64,000 nt of DNA from assembly GCF_017896165.1 (NCBI RefSeq), contig NZ_JAFCNB010000001.1, positions 248,001 to 312,000 on the forward strand, in the 5' to 3' direction. Every line of letters starts with the position of its first letter. Within the stretch, counting starts at the first letter, position 1. Source of the DNA: Microbispora oryzae. Its GTDB lineage: Bacteria; Actinomycetota; Actinomycetes; Streptosporangiales; Streptosporangiaceae. Positions 1-9,682 of the stretch are shown here, piece by piece. The translations under genes and the position numbers were made by a program. The notes under the pieces were generated by a model. That model was not told where the DNA came from. It did not search any database and saw only the letters and a list, made by a program, of their open reading frames with translations.

Positions 1-383
1 GCGTCGAGGAGCGGCGGGTCGACGTCCTCGGGCGCCCGGTCGCTGCAGGCGGCGATGACCTCGTCGTAGGTGCCGAGCCCACGCAGGGTGCCGTAGGCGA
101 GCTCGGTGGCGAGAGCGGCGTCACGCCCCGCGATCCCGCGCTGCCGCAGCAGCGAGGGCATCAGCAGATTGGCGTACGCATCCCGTTCGTCGACGGCGCG
201 CATCAGGTCGTAGGCGGCGGTGCGGGCCTCGTCGCGGCGCGGCCGGGGACGTCCCCGGCCCTGGCCCTGGCTCCGGTTCTGCCCCTGGTTACGGCTCTGC
301 CCCTGACCTTGGCTCGGGCGCCGGCCGCCGGACTGGGACCGCGAGCCGGACCGGCCGTCCTGACCGCGGGTCACGCCGGCCAC
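1..383 (-). CDS. rsmB: 16S rRNA (cytosine-C5)-methyltransferase RsmB, 5' part only
   Basis: The gene runs off the left edge; only about 125 N-terminal residues are present. After a basic, Gln/Gly/Arg-rich tail of about 45 residues the sequence AAYDLMRAVDERDAYANLLM and the later ELAYGTLRGLGTYD match the NusB-like RNA-binding domain that opens the RsmB/Sun family, which methylates C967 of 16S rRNA. The catalytic SAM domain lies outside the window. GTG codons at 383 and 374 are both in frame; I chose the longer. It follows fmt by about 25 bases on the same strand, the usual def-fmt-rsmB order. The tail is made of imperfect short repeats (about 248-330) and is probably disordered. Confidence 0.85.
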   Translation of the reverse strand, partial: MAGVTRGQDGRSGSRSQSGGRRPSQGQGQSRNQGQNRSQGQGRGRPRPRRDEARTAAYDLMRAVDERDAYANLLMPSLLRQRGIAGRDAALATELAYGTLRGLGTYDEVIAACSDRAPEDVDPPLLD

Positions 384-408
384 CGGCCCGGGGAGGCGGG
401 GAGGCGCG

Positions 409-1338
409 TCACTCGAACCGCTCCCCGCCGGCGAAGCGGACGCCGCGGGCCCATTCGGCCGCGCCCATCAGCCGCTTGCCCTGGGGCTGGACCTCGCCCA
501 GCTCCACCGGGTGGGTGCCGGTGCCGACCAGCACGCCGTTCTTGCCGGCGGCGATCTCGCCGGGCGGCAGCGACGCCGCCTCGGGCGCGAGCCGCACCGG
601 GCCGAGCTTCACCCGCTGACCGGCGAACACCGTCCAAGGGCCGGGGGCCGGGGTGCACGCGCGGACCAGCCGGTCCACCCGCATCGCCGGGGCGGTCCAG
701 GCCACCCTGGCGTCCTCGACGTCGATCTTGGGGGCGAGGCTGACGCCCTCGCCGGGCTGCGGGCGGGCCTCCAGCGTGCCGTCCTCGATGCCGTCGAGCG
801 TGGCGAGCAGCAGGCCCGCTCCGGACTCGGCGAGCCGTTCGAGCAGTACGCCACTGGTGTCGTCGGCCTTGACCGGCTCGGTGACCACGCCGAAGACCGG
901 GCCCGCGTCGAGCTCCTTCACGATCCGGAAGGTCGACGCGCCGGTGATCTCGTCGCCGTGCAGGACGGCGTGCTGGACGGGAGCCGCGCCACGCCACGCC
1001 GGCAGCAGCGAGAAGTGCAGGTTCACCCAGCCGCGCGGCGGGATGTCCAGCGCCGGCTGCGGCAGCAGGGCGCCGTACGCGACGACGGGACAGCAGTCCG
1101 GCGCGATGGCCCGCAGCCGGTCCAGGAACTCGGGGTCACCCGCCTTGGCGGGCCTGAGCACCTCGATCCCCGACTCCTCGGCCAGCTCGGCGACCGGGCT
1201 CGGATGGACCTTCCGTCCCCGGCCGGACTGCGCGTCCGGGCGGGTGACGACGGCGGCCACCTCGTGGCGCAGCGAGCCGATCAGAGCGCGCAGCGACGGC
1301 AGGGCGGTCGCGGGGGTGCCGGCGAACACCAGGCGCAC
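409..1338 (-). CDS. fmt: Methionyl-tRNA formyltransferase
   Basis: Transfers the formyl group from 10-formyl-tetrahydrofolate to initiator Met-tRNA. The 309-residue protein starts at GTG 1338 (VRLVFAGTP), a good family N-terminus; the frame stays open upstream into def but that part has no homology. The motif [15 protein letters not shown] spans residues 106-120, placing the catalytic Asn106 and His108, with Asp144 in ELDAGP, at the same numbering as the E. coli enzyme. The start overlaps the def stop by one base (TAGTG), so the two are probably translationally coupled and act one after the other on the N-terminus of new proteins. Confidence 0.95.
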   Translation of the reverse strand: MRLVFAGTPATALPSLRALIGSLRHEVAAVVTRPDAQSGRGRKVHPSPVAELAEESGIEVLRPAKAGDPEFLDRLRAIAPDCCPVVAYGALLPQPALDIPPRGWVNLHFSLLPAWRGAAPVQHAVLHGDEITGASTFRIVKELDAGPVFGVVTEPVKADDTSGVLLERLAESGAGLLLATLDGIEDGTLEARPQPGEGVSLAPKIDVEDARVAWTAPAMRVDRLVRACTPAPGPWTVFAGQRVKLGPVRLAPEAASLPPGEIAAGKNGVLVGTGTHPVELGEVQPQGKRLMGAAEWARGVRFAGGERFE

Positions 1339-1886
1339 TACAGCGCCCTTCCGCCGGTCGTGTGGGGCGACACCTTGACGACCGGGGCCGCCAGGCCGCT
1401 CCACTCCGCCTCGCGGATGGCCTTCATCGCGAGCTTGCGCTGCTTGAGGTCCATCCGGTCGATGAAGAGCACGCCGTCGAGGTGGTCGGTCTCGTGCTGG
1501 AAGCACCGGGCCATCAGCTCGGTGCCCTCGAGTGTGACGGGCTCGCCGTGCATGTCGAAGCCCTTGGCCACCGCCCTGATCGCCCGCGGCGTGGGATAGG
1601 TCAGCCCCGGGAAGGACAGGCAGCCCTCCTCTCCCTCCTCGTCGAGCTCATCCGAGAGGTCGAGGGACGGGTTGACGACGTGGCCGAGCTGCTCGTCGAC
1701 GTAGTAGGTGAACACGCGCAGCCCGACACCGATCTGGGGGGCGGCCAGGCCTGCGCCGGGCGCGTCCATCATGGTGTCGGTCAGGTCCTTGACGAGCTTG
1801 CGCAGCTCCTTGTCGAAGTCGACCACCGGCTCCGCCGGAGTGCGCAGCACGGGGTCGCCGAACAGTCGAATCGGCTGGATGGCCAA
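1338..1886 (-). CDS. def: Peptide deformylase
   Basis: Removes the N-formyl group from nascent proteins. All three family motifs are present in 182 residues: [10 protein letters not shown] (44-53), EGCLSFPG (87-94, metal ligand Cys89) and HETDH (131-135, two metal-ligand histidines and the catalytic Glu). The start is a TTG at 1886 with GGAG four bases upstream. An acidic insertion (about residues 78-88) precedes motif 2, as in many actinobacterial deformylases. It lies directly upstream of fmt with a one-base overlap. Confidence 0.96.
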   Translation of the reverse strand: MAIQPIRLFGDPVLRTPAEPVVDFDKELRKLVKDLTDTMMDAPGAGLAAPQIGVGLRVFTYYVDEQLGHVVNPSLDLSDELDEEGEEGCLSFPGLTYPTPRAIRAVAKGFDMHGEPVTLEGTELMARCFQHETDHLDGVLFIDRMDLKQRKLAMKAIREAEWSGLAAPVVKVSPHTTGGRAL

Positions 1887-1942
1887 CGGCGGGCTCCGTT
1901 CACGTCACAATCTCGCGTCACAGTCTCGGGATCCACCCAAGT

Positions 1943-3157
1943 CTACGGGCGCGAACGAGCCTTCATCGCCGTCTTCCTGGCCGTCTTGGCGATCAGCGGG
2001 TCGGGATGGTGCCTGCCCAGCATCTCCAGCACTGCGAGCGCGTCGGGGTGATCCGTGCGCCCCATCTCGGGCACCAGCGCGAGCAGGTCCTCGCCGAGGA
2101 TGTCGAAGTGGGCGACGGAGTCGACGGGCGCGCCGAGGTAGAGGAGGGCCGCGAGCGTGTCGACGGCCACCCACGCGCCGTCCGCCTCACTGAGCGCCGG
2201 AGCCTCCAGGTCGCGCACGCCCAGCCACGCCGCGGCGTACCGCCACATCATGGGCTCGTCGAGCGCCTCGCGCACGGCCTGCTCGGCCTCCGGGCCGAGC
2301 TCCTCCAGCACGGTCCCGGCGGTCCCCCGCTGCGCCGCGTTGCCCGATGCTGCGATCTTGATCAGTTCGCGGGCCGCGTCCTCCGGCACCCGGCGCTCCA
2401 GCCAGAGCGTGGCGGCGCTGGCGGACGCCTTTCCCGCGAGCATCGCGTCGATCAGCTCGGCGGCCCCCTGCTCGGCGAACGCGGCGACCTCACCGAGGGA
2501 GGGCGCGTCGTGGCCCTCCCTGAGCAGATCGCGCCGCACGGCCCACACGCCGGGGCCGCTGAGCCGGACGAAGTCGCCGGTCACCTCGATCAGGCCGCAG
2601 TATTCGAGCAGGCGCATCGCCTCGGACAACTCGCCCGGCAGGGACATCCGCAGCCGCCGCAGCTCAGGCTGGCGCGCCTCGCAGCCGACCTCGTGCGCCT
2701 GGAGGATCCCCCCGGCGAGCGACACGAGCGGCATCCCCTCCCTGACGCTGTAGATCGTCGCGAGGATCTCGGTGAGGTGCTCGTCGACCACGGCGGAGCC
2801 GGTGAGGCCCTCCTCCGTCCGGTCGAGGACGTCCATCACGACGCCGTCCCAGAACTCCATCGGGTCGGACGTGCCCGGCCCCGGCCGGGCGCCCTGCCGG
2901 GTCACCTCGACCAGGCGGCCGTTCACCGCGACCACCCACAGCAGGCGCAGCCGGTCGGCCCGCAGGCCCAGCTCGCGGACGGCGGCCTCGCGGTCGTCCG
3001 GGGTCAGCAGGCCGTGCTCGTCGACCTCGCGCGCACCGGTCCATCCGGCCAGGCGCTTCGCGTCCCGCACCAGCGGGATCGCCTCGACCGCCCGGACGAG
3101 GTCGTCCTCGGGGGCGAGCTCGACGGGCGGGAACGTGAGCACGTCGCTGTCGGCCAT
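1943..3157 (-). CDS. Unknown protein, smaller of two tandem paralogues
   Basis: I do not recognise a named family. The 404-residue protein is acidic, rich in Leu/Ala/Glu and predicted mostly helical, with no signal peptide or membrane segment, so probably cytoplasmic. It ends in a basic tail, KTARKTAMKARSRP. The neighbouring 553-residue product ends in a very similar tail and shares the order of blocks: a segment near PLVRDA/PLLRDA, a central GVWAVR/GVWGLR motif, and a C-terminal HPD..VLE.LG block. The two are therefore ancient tandem duplicates. ATG 3157 lies 6 bases after TAAGTT (3164-3169 on the plus strand), suggesting a leaderless transcript separate from the upstream gene. Confidence 0.7.
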   Translation of the reverse strand: MADSDVLTFPPVELAPEDDLVRAVEAIPLVRDAKRLAGWTGAREVDEHGLLTPDDREAAVRELGLRADRLRLLWVVAVNGRLVEVTRQGARPGPGTSDPMEFWDGVVMDVLDRTEEGLTGSAVVDEHLTEILATIYSVREGMPLVSLAGGILQAHEVGCEARQPELRRLRMSLPGELSEAMRLLEYCGLIEVTGDFVRLSGPGVWAVRRDLLREGHDAPSLGEVAAFAEQGAAELIDAMLAGKASASAATLWLERRVPEDAARELIKIAASGNAAQRGTAGTVLEELGPEAEQAVREALDEPMMWRYAAAWLGVRDLEAPALSEADGAWVAVDTLAALLYLGAPVDSVAHFDILGEDLLALVPEMGRTDHPDALAVLEMLGRHHPDPLIAKTARKTAMKARSRP

Positions 3158-3180
3158 TCCAGCAACTTACTCCACAGCAG

Positions 3181-4842
3181 TCACCTGATGCCCCGCGAAC
3201 GAGCCTTGAAGGCCGCTTTCCGGGCGGCCTTCGCCGCCGCCCGGTCGGACAGCGTGTTGCCGAGCAGCTCCAGCACCTCGACCACGTCGGGGTGCTCGAC
3301 CCGCCACATGTCCTCGATCAGGTGGGGCGGCGGGCCGGACGCCGCGATGTTCTCGGCGAACCCCTCGGGGTCGGCCTCCGCCGCCGGAAGCGCGAGCGCC
3401 AGCATGTCGACGCTGACCCACAGGAGCTCCTCGGGCGTGAGCGGAGGCGCGTCGAGCCCCCGGGCCGACAGCCAGTGGATGGCGTGCGGCCGCAGCTCCG
3501 CGTCGTCCAGGTACGACCGCACCACCACCGCGGCCTCGTGCCCGAGCCGGTCGACGATCGTCACCGCGATCCCCCGGACCTCCGCCGGAGCCCCCACGAC
3601 GGCCCCCAGCAGCTCCGAGGCGGCCTGTTCCGGGGTCCGGCGGGACAACCACTCCAGCACGCTCCTGTCGGCCGCCTCGGGCGGCAGGGCGTCCGTGATG
3701 AGCCCGGCGATCAGCCCGCTCGCGTCGCCCTCGGCGAGGTCGGGCGCCAGCGGGGCGTCCATGCCCATGCCCGCGTACAGCTCGCGCAGCCCCCACACCC
3801 CGTGCGGCGTCAGGCAGAGGCCGTCGTCGCCCCACTGGACCGTTCCCGCGTACGCGAGGCGGCCCAGCGCCTCGTCGAGCCGCCCGAGCGACCGGTCGGC
3901 CATGTACTCGCGCAGGTAGTCGGCGAGCGCGTCCATGGGCACCGGCGACTGCAGCCGGTAGAGCAGGTCGTGGACCGCGGGCATGCCCTGGTCGAGGACC
4001 TCCTCGCCGGTCAGGGAGGCCTGCTCCTCGATCAGGAACTCCACGGTGGCGGCCCACAGGTCGAGCAGCTCGCCATCAGGCCGCTCCTCCAGCGGGCGGA
4101 ACGCCGCGTCCGGGACGACCGCGGTGCCCACGACCCGGGCGAGCCCGAGCTGGAGCGCGAGCCGCCAGACCGTCTCCGGGCTCTGGACGCCCAGCTCCCC
4201 GGCGACGGCGCGGGCGTCCTTCACCCGCAGCGACCGCCTCACCGTCGTGGTGCGCCCGCCGCCGGCCATCCAGACGACGAGCCGGTGGGCGTCCCGCAGC
4301 AGCGGCACCTCCCGCACGCCCCTGGCCACCTGCTCCTGCGGAGGCAGGTGCACGGGGGGCAGCGGCGCGCAGCCCGGGCAGTCGCAGCCCGCCCCGGTGT
4401 CCCGCGCGGCGGGCTCCGCGGCGGCGGCGAGGTCGAGCGAGTCGGGCCCGATCGCGCTGAACAGGCTCTTGGCCATGCCGAACTTCGTCGTGTCGGCCAG
4501 CGCGCGGGGCATCTCGGGCTCGATATCGTCGATCGTCACCCGCATCCGGGCGGCCGTCTTGATCCCGATCTCACCCGAGTCCAGCAGGAACTCGACCAGC
4601 GTACGGGCGGCGGCGACCGTCTCCGGGGCGCTCTCCGGCGGGGCGATCACCTTCCGCGGGTAGATCTCCAGCAGGAGCTCCTCGAACGTAGCCGGCCGGA
4701 AGTCGCCGAGCTCGTTCACCTCCAGGTAGTCGCTGGCGTAATCGCACAGCAGACGCACCTCGTCGACGTCGACCTCGACACCCTTCTCGCGCCCCCAGGC
4801 GCGCAGGCCGTCGATTGCCCGGTTCACCCATTCGATCGACAC
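3181..4842 (-). CDS. Unknown protein, larger of two tandem paralogues, with CDCPGC motif
   Basis: A 553-residue protein of unknown function. It has an extra N-terminal region of about 170 residues absent from the downstream paralogue, ending in a short cysteine cluster CDCPGCAPLPP that could bind metal. The rest aligns by block order with the 404-residue neighbour and finishes in the basic tail AKAARKAAFKARSRGIR. No membrane segments are seen. The start is GTG 4842, six bases after TAGCGT (4849-4854), again fitting a leaderless mRNA. It sits between priA and def, in a replication/translation neighbourhood, which does not assign a role. Confidence 0.7.
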   Translation of the reverse strand: MSIEWVNRAIDGLRAWGREKGVEVDVDEVRLLCDYASDYLEVNELGDFRPATFEELLLEIYPRKVIAPPESAPETVAAARTLVEFLLDSGEIGIKTAARMRVTIDDIEPEMPRALADTTKFGMAKSLFSAIGPDSLDLAAAAEPAARDTGAGCDCPGCAPLPPVHLPPQEQVARGVREVPLLRDAHRLVVWMAGGGRTTTVRRSLRVKDARAVAGELGVQSPETVWRLALQLGLARVVGTAVVPDAAFRPLEERPDGELLDLWAATVEFLIEEQASLTGEEVLDQGMPAVHDLLYRLQSPVPMDALADYLREYMADRSLGRLDEALGRLAYAGTVQWGDDGLCLTPHGVWGLRELYAGMGMDAPLAPDLAEGDASGLIAGLITDALPPEAADRSVLEWLSRRTPEQAASELLGAVVGAPAEVRGIAVTIVDRLGHEAAVVVRSYLDDAELRPHAIHWLSARGLDAPPLTPEELLWVSVDMLALALPAAEADPEGFAENIAASGPPPHLIEDMWRVEHPDVVEVLELLGNTLSDRAAAKAARKAAFKARSRGIR

Positions 4843-4882
4843 AGGGAGACGCTAACGGGTTACTGACAGCATCGCGAATCGG

Positions 4883-7099
4883 TCACACGAGGTCCAGCGG
4901 ATCAACATTCACACGCACCACGTCAGCGGCCTTCCGGGCGGACCGCGCCCCGCTCGCGGCCTTGAGCGCCGCCGCCAGCGCGGCCCCCCGGTGGCGGGGG
5001 ACCCTGATCATGGCCCGCTCCAGCCCGCCCTCCACGGGCACCGGCCCGAGGACCTGGGCGCCGCCGGGCACCCGCGCGTCCGCGACCATCTCACGCACCG
5101 CCGCGGCCGGGCCGGTCAGGGCGGCCATCCGCACCGCCGGGGGGAAACCCAGCTCGGCCCGGTCGTCGAGCTCCCGTTCCGCGAAGGTGACCGGATCCCA
5201 GCGCAGCAGCGCCTGCACCACCGGGACGCGCGCGTCGGCGAGCACGACGAGCTCGGCGCCGGGCCGGGCGAGCGCGGCGGCGTTCGTCCAGCGCCGCAGC
5301 GCCTCCTCCCCCGCCCGCAGGTCGGGCCGCCCGAGCAGGGCCCAGCCGTCGAGCAGCACGACCGCGGCGTAGCCCCCCTCCGGCACCGGCTCCGCGCCGG
5401 GCGTCGCCACCACCAGGGCGGGGGCCGGGCCGACGTGGGTGAGCACCCCGTCCCGGCCCGAGGTGCGCACCGCGACCGAGGGGAACGCGCGGCCGAGCTC
5501 CTCCGCCGTGCGCCGGGCGCCGACGATCACGGCCCGCACCCGCGCGCTCCCGCAGTGCGGGCAGCGCCAGTCGCCGGCGATGCGCCCGCACCAGCGGCAG
5601 TACGGCATGGCGTGCCCGCCGCGCAGCGCGAGCGGCCCCGAGCAGACGGGCCCCGGCGCGCCGCCCTCCCCCGCCGCCCGGGACGCGGCACCGGACCCTC
5701 CCCCGGAAGCGACCCGGGCCCTGACGGCCGGGGAGGGGCCGCCGGGGAGCGCGGCGACCTGGGCGGCGGCCCGTACGGCCGGATCGAGGGCGACGGGGGG
5801 CAGGCCCGAGCACCGGGCGGGGGCCCGGCAGTGCTGGCAGGCGAGCGCGGGCAGGTAGCCCCTGCGCGGCACCTGCACCAGGACCGGGCCGTGGTCGAGC
5901 CCGTGGCGCAGCGCCCGCCAGGCGAGGCTGGGCAGCCGCGCCGCGCGGGCGGCCTCGTCGCGGGCCAGTTCGGCGTCGTCGCCCGTCGGGCGCACCCGGG
6001 GCGCCCGCGCCCGCACGACCTCGCGGTCGGGGGTGAGCGGCGCCGCCCAGCCCGTCGCCACCAGGAGCGCAGCCTCCGCCGTGCACGTGTGGCCGCCGGT
6101 CAGCATCGCCGCGTCGGCGCGCTGCGCCCGCAGGCCGAGCACCTCCCTGGCGTGGGGGTAGGGCGCGTGGCGGTCGGAGTGGAGATCGTCGCCGTCGTCC
6201 CAGATGACGGCGAGCCCGAGGTCGGCCACGGGGGCGAAGGCCGCCGGGCGGTTGCCCACGACGACCTTGATCTCTCCGCGCAGCGCCTTGAGCCAGCGGC
6301 GGTAGCGCTCCGCCGGGCCGAGGTCGGCGGTGATCGCCACGTGGGGCGTCCCGGCCAGGGCCTCCGCCACCAGCGCCACGTCCTTGCCGTCGGGGACGAC
6401 CACGACCGCGCCCCGGCCCCCGGCCAGGGTCGCGCGGACGGCCGCGGCGATGGCGCGGGGCCAGACGGGGCCGTCCGCCCCGATCCCGGGCAGGGCGGTC
6501 CACACGGCGCGGGGCGACCGGCCGTCCGCCAGCGCGGCGAGGAACGACGGCCCCGCGGGGTAGGCGCTCCAGGGGTCGCCGTCCGCCGCCTGCGCCGTCT
6601 CCTCCCCCGGGACGCGCGCGGGCGTCCTCGCCTCGGCCTCGACCCGGGCGTGCCGGGGCGGTACGGCCAGGCGCAGGACGTCGGACATCGTGCCCGCGTA
6701 GCGGTCGGCCACGGAGCGGGCCAGGCCGGCGATCTCCGGAGTGAGCACGGGCTCGGGCGAGACCACCCGTTCGAGGAAGGCCAGCCGCCCGGTGTGCTCG
6801 CTGACGGCCGCCCGCTCCAGCAGGAACCCGTCGGCGAGCTGGCCGCCGAACCTGACCCGCACCCGGCAGCCGGGCACCGCTTGCGCGTCGAGCGAGTCGG
6901 GCACGAGGTAGTCGAAGGGACGGTCGAGGTGCGGCAGCGGGGTGTCGACCACGACCCGCGCGACCGGCAGCGACTCCGCCGCCTCCCTGGCGCCCTTCGC
7001 CGCACGCGGACGCGGGCGGCCGGAGGCGGCCGGAGGGGACTGCTCCGGCGCGGGGAGGAGCGCCTCCTGCGGATAGGGTGCGCTGGTCGGCTCGGTCAC
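4883..7099 (-). CDS. priA: Primosomal protein N' (PriA), helicase-degenerate actinobacterial type
   Basis: The 738-residue protein keeps the PriA N-terminal DNA-binding domain (RVVVDTPLPHLDRPFDYLVP, about 48-67) and the paired-zinc cysteine cluster (CQHC near 420, then CRWC and CPHC near 498-515). A normal PriA has Walker A and DEEH motifs; here no GxxGxGKT is visible and the Walker B position reads WDDGDD. This matches known actinobacterial PriA proteins, which are thought to lack helicase activity and act as replication-restart scaffolds. The start is GTG 7099; the downstream in-frame start choices cannot be excluded. metK lies upstream, beyond a gene on the opposite strand. Confidence 0.88.
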   Translation of the reverse strand: MTEPTSAPYPQEALLPAPEQSPPAASGRPRPRAAKGAREAAESLPVARVVVDTPLPHLDRPFDYLVPDSLDAQAVPGCRVRVRFGGQLADGFLLERAAVSEHTGRLAFLERVVSPEPVLTPEIAGLARSVADRYAGTMSDVLRLAVPPRHARVEAEARTPARVPGEETAQAADGDPWSAYPAGPSFLAALADGRSPRAVWTALPGIGADGPVWPRAIAAAVRATLAGGRGAVVVVPDGKDVALVAEALAGTPHVAITADLGPAERYRRWLKALRGEIKVVVGNRPAAFAPVADLGLAVIWDDGDDLHSDRHAPYPHAREVLGLRAQRADAAMLTGGHTCTAEAALLVATGWAAPLTPDREVVRARAPRVRPTGDDAELARDEAARAARLPSLAWRALRHGLDHGPVLVQVPRRGYLPALACQHCRAPARCSGLPPVALDPAVRAAAQVAALPGGPSPAVRARVASGGGSGAASRAAGEGGAPGPVCSGPLALRGGHAMPYCRWCGRIAGDWRCPHCGSARVRAVIVGARRTAEELGRAFPSVAVRTSGRDGVLTHVGPAPALVVATPGAEPVPEGGYAAVVLLDGWALLGRPDLRAGEEALRRWTNAAALARPGAELVVLADARVPVVQALLRWDPVTFAERELDDRAELGFPPAVRMAALTGPAAAVREMVADARVPGGAQVLGPVPVEGGLERAMIRVPRHRGAALAAALKAASGARSARKAADVVRVNVDPLDLV

Positions 7100-7162
7100 G
7101 TCTACGTCCTACCAGACGCGGCGGGCCACGAGGGCAGGCGAACCGTTGGCGGTGGATGGACG

Positions 7163-7837
7163 ATGGGAAACAGGGGCGGCGAGGTCCCCGTCTGGCTGCG
7201 CGAGACCGAGGCGGAGGGGCGCTGGACGGCCGCGGCGGCCGTCGTCCTGGTGATCCTGATCCACGTCTGGCTGCCGGACCCGCTCGACATCCAGCCTCCG
7301 TGGCTGATGCCGGTCCTGGAGTCGGCCCTGCTCGTTGGCCTCGTCGCGGCCAACCCGATCACGCTCAGCCGGGAGAGCCGGCTGATCCGGGTGGCCAGCA
7401 TCGCGCTCATCGCGGCGATCAGCGCGGCCAACGCCTGGATCATCGGCCGCGAGGTGCTGCGGCTGGTCAACGGTGTGGAGCACGACCCGGTACGGCTGCT
7501 CTCCACCGGGGCGGCCGTGTGGGTGATCAACGTTCTGCTGTTCGCGTTGTGGTACTGGGAGCTCGACCGCGGCGGCCCGGTCGCCCGGGCCAAGGGCCGC
7601 GGGACCTCCCCGGCCTTCCTGTTCCCGCAGATGACCGAGCCGAGCCTGGCCCAGCCGGGCTGGCGGGCGACCTTCCTCGACTACCTCTACCTGGCCTTCA
7701 CCAACGCGACCGCGTTCAGCCCCACCGACGTCATGCCGCTCAGCCGCTGGGCCAAGGCCGTCATGATGGTGCAGTCGGCGCTGTCGCTGGTGATCGTGGC
7801 CCTCGTGATCGCGCGCGCCATCAACGTCCTGGGGTGA
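7163..7837 (+). CDS. Multi-pass membrane protein, DUF1345-like
   Basis: A 224-residue protein with about five or six hydrophobic segments (for example AAAAVVLVILIHVWLP near 20-36, STGAAVWVINVLLFALWYW mid-protein, and a C-terminal ALSLVIVALVIARAI). The C-terminal block DYLYLAFTNATAFSPTDVMP resembles the last conserved region of DUF1345-type integral membrane proteins; I am only moderately sure of this family. It is the only plus-strand gene in the first 22 kb, lying between divergent priA and convergent metK. Start ATG 7163. It ends just before a strong hairpin shared with metK. Confidence 0.75.
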   Translation: MGNRGGEVPVWLRETEAEGRWTAAAAVVLVILIHVWLPDPLDIQPPWLMPVLESALLVGLVAANPITLSRESRLIRVASIALIAAISAANAWIIGREVLRLVNGVEHDPVRLLSTGAAVWVINVLLFALWYWELDRGGPVARAKGRGTSPAFLFPQMTEPSLAQPGWRATFLDYLYLAFTNATAFSPTDVMPLSRWAKAVMMVQSALSLVIVALVIARAINVLG

Positions 7838-7843
7838 CACGCG

Positions 7844-7873
7844 ACGGCGCCCGCCGGTGAAGGCGGGCGCCGT
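7844..7873. terminator. Bidirectional terminator hairpin
   Basis: A perfect 12-bp stem (ACGGCGCCCGCC at 7844-7855 with its complement at 7862-7873) and a six-base loop lie between the convergent membrane-protein gene and metK, so it can end transcription from both sides. There is no long T-run, as is common in actinobacteria. Confidence 0.75.
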
Positions 7874-7880
7874 TCCCGCG

Positions 7881-9083
7881 TCAGAGACCCGCGGCCTCGC
7901 GCAGGGCGTCGGCCCGGTCGACCGACTCCCAGGAGAAGCCCTCACGGCCGAAGTGGCCGTACGCGGCGGTCTCCGCGTAGAGCGGCCGCAGCAGGTCGAG
8001 GTCGCGGATGATGGCGGCCGGGCGCAGGTCGAACACCTGGAGGACGGCGGTCTGGATCGTGTCGACCGGCACCTTCTCGGTGCCGAAGCACTCCACGAAC
8101 AGGCCGACCGGCTGCGCCTTGCCGATGGCGTAGGCGACCTGGACCTCGCAGCGGTCGGCGAGGCCGGCCGCGACGACGTTCTTGGCCACCCAGCGCATGG
8201 CGTACGCCGCGGAGCGGTCCACCTTGGACGGGTCCTTGCCGGAGAAGGCGCCGCCGCCGTGGCGGGCCATGCCGCCGTAGGTGTCGATGATGATCTTGCG
8301 TCCGGTCAGCCCGGCGTCGCCCATCGGGCCGCCGATCTCGAACCGGCCGGTCGGGTTCACCAGGAGCCGGTAGCCCTCGGTCTCGATCTCCAGGTCGGCC
8401 AGCACCGGCTCAACCACGTGCTCGCGGATGTCCGGCGCGAGCATCTCCTTGAGGTCGATCTCCGGCGCGTGCTGGGTGGAGACGACCACGGTGTCGAGGC
8501 GGACCGGCCGGTCGCCGTCGTACTCGATGGTGACCTGGGTCTTGCCGTCCGGCCGCAGGTAGGGCACGGTGCCGTTCTTGCGGACCTCGGACAGGCGCTT
8601 GGCCATCCGGTGCGCGAGCATGATCGGCAGCGGCATCAGCTCGGGGGTCTCGCGGCAGGCGTAGCCGAACATGAGGCCCTGGTCGCCGGCGCCCTGACGG
8701 TCGAGGTCGTCGTCGCCCGCGCCCTCGCGGTGCTCGTAGGCGGCGTCGACGCCCTGCGCGATGTCGGGCGACTGCGCGCCGATGGAGACCGAGACGCCGC
8801 AGGAGGCGCCGTCGAAGCCCTTGTGGGAGGCGTCGTAGCCGATCTCCAGGATCTTCTCCCGGATGAGGGCGGGGATGTCGATGTAGGTCTCCGTCGTCAC
8901 CTCGCCGGCGACGTGGACCTGGCCAGTCGTGATCAGAGTCTCGACGGCGACCCGGCTCCTGGGGTCGTCCTTGAGCATTGCGTCGAGAATCGCGTCACTG
9001 ATCTGGTCGGCGATCTTGTCCGGGTGGCCCTCGGTGACCGACTCGGAGGTGAACAGGCGACGGGACAACTCAGGGCTCCTCAT
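7881..9083 (-). CDS. metK: S-adenosylmethionine synthetase
   Basis: Makes SAM from methionine and ATP. The 400-residue protein has [16 protein letters not shown] near the N-terminus, [10 protein letters not shown] in the centre, and the phosphate-binding [19 protein letters not shown], with full family length. Start ATG 9083 gives [20 protein letters not shown]; a start nearer SRRLF is not available as a standard codon. The roughly 150 bases upstream, between it and the 122-residue gene, show no SAM riboswitch that I can recognise. Confidence 0.97.
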   Translation of the reverse strand: MRSPELSRRLFTSESVTEGHPDKIADQISDAILDAMLKDDPRSRVAVETLITTGQVHVAGEVTTETYIDIPALIREKILEIGYDASHKGFDGASCGVSVSIGAQSPDIAQGVDAAYEHREGAGDDDLDRQGAGDQGLMFGYACRETPELMPLPIMLAHRMAKRLSEVRKNGTVPYLRPDGKTQVTIEYDGDRPVRLDTVVVSTQHAPEIDLKEMLAPDIREHVVEPVLADLEIETEGYRLLVNPTGRFEIGGPMGDAGLTGRKIIIDTYGGMARHGGGAFSGKDPSKVDRSAAYAMRWVAKNVVAAGLADRCEVQVAYAIGKAQPVGLFVECFGTEKVPVDTIQTAVLQVFDLRPAAIIRDLDLLRPLYAETAAYGHFGREGFSWESVDRADALREAAGL

Positions 9084-9234
9084 GCAGCGGCTGCTGACGT
9101 CTCAGAAGCGGCCCTCGCCGGGCCCCCGACGGGGGGATCCGGCCTGCCGGGCCGCTCATGTGCTCAGGTGAGTGTAGCCGTACGGGGTGCGGCGCGGCGA
9201 AGCCGTACGGCCCCTGGCGTCGCCGCGCGGCGGA

Positions 9235-9603
9235 TCACAGATCGGGCAGGGGATCTCTCGGCAGGTCTCCCGGGGAGAACGCCTCCGCGTCGGCCGCGGC
9301 GATCACCGCGGCGTATTCGTCGGCGACCTCCAGCACCATCCCCCCGAACTCGATCCGCGGGCCCACGCCGAACTCGACGGGGCCGAGGCGGGTGCGGCGC
9401 GGGTAGGTGGCCCACACGCCGTTCGGCTCGTCGCGCCGGAACGTCTTCGTCGACAGCACGGTGATCGAGTGGTCCGTCACGACGACCAGCAGGCTGATCG
9501 TGGCCGGGGGCGGCAGCGCGAGCGCGGGGAACACGTATCGGATGTCCTCTCCCGGGCCGAGCATCGCCCTGCAGCGTTGCCTGATGACGGCGGACACCGG
9601 CAT
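9235..9603 (-). CDS. Small unknown protein, possible PH-like fold
   Basis: A 122-residue protein I cannot name. It alternates hydrophobic and polar residues (ISLLVVVTDHSITVLSTK, ADEYAAVIAAADA) in a way suggesting a beta-rich domain of the bacterial PH-like kind; this is inference. No signal peptide or membrane helix is present. It lies between coaBC and metK on the same strand with a gap of about 80 bases to coaBC. Confidence 0.6.
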   Translation of the reverse strand: MPVSAVIRQRCRAMLGPGEDIRYVFPALALPPPATISLLVVVTDHSITVLSTKTFRRDEPNGVWATYPRRTRLGPVEFGVGPRIEFGGMVLEVADEYAAVIAAADAEAFSPGDLPRDPLPDL

Positions 9604-9682
9604 GACGCTTCGCTCCCTCGCAAGGCACGTCCACGGCTGGGGGCGCGGCGGGCGTCACCGGGCCCGCGCCGGGGAGTGCGGG

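Noticed and set aside
9084-9234. Possible SAM riboswitch upstream of metK
   Set aside because: No conserved SAM-I, SAM-II or SAM-IV core could be recognised in the roughly 150-base gap.
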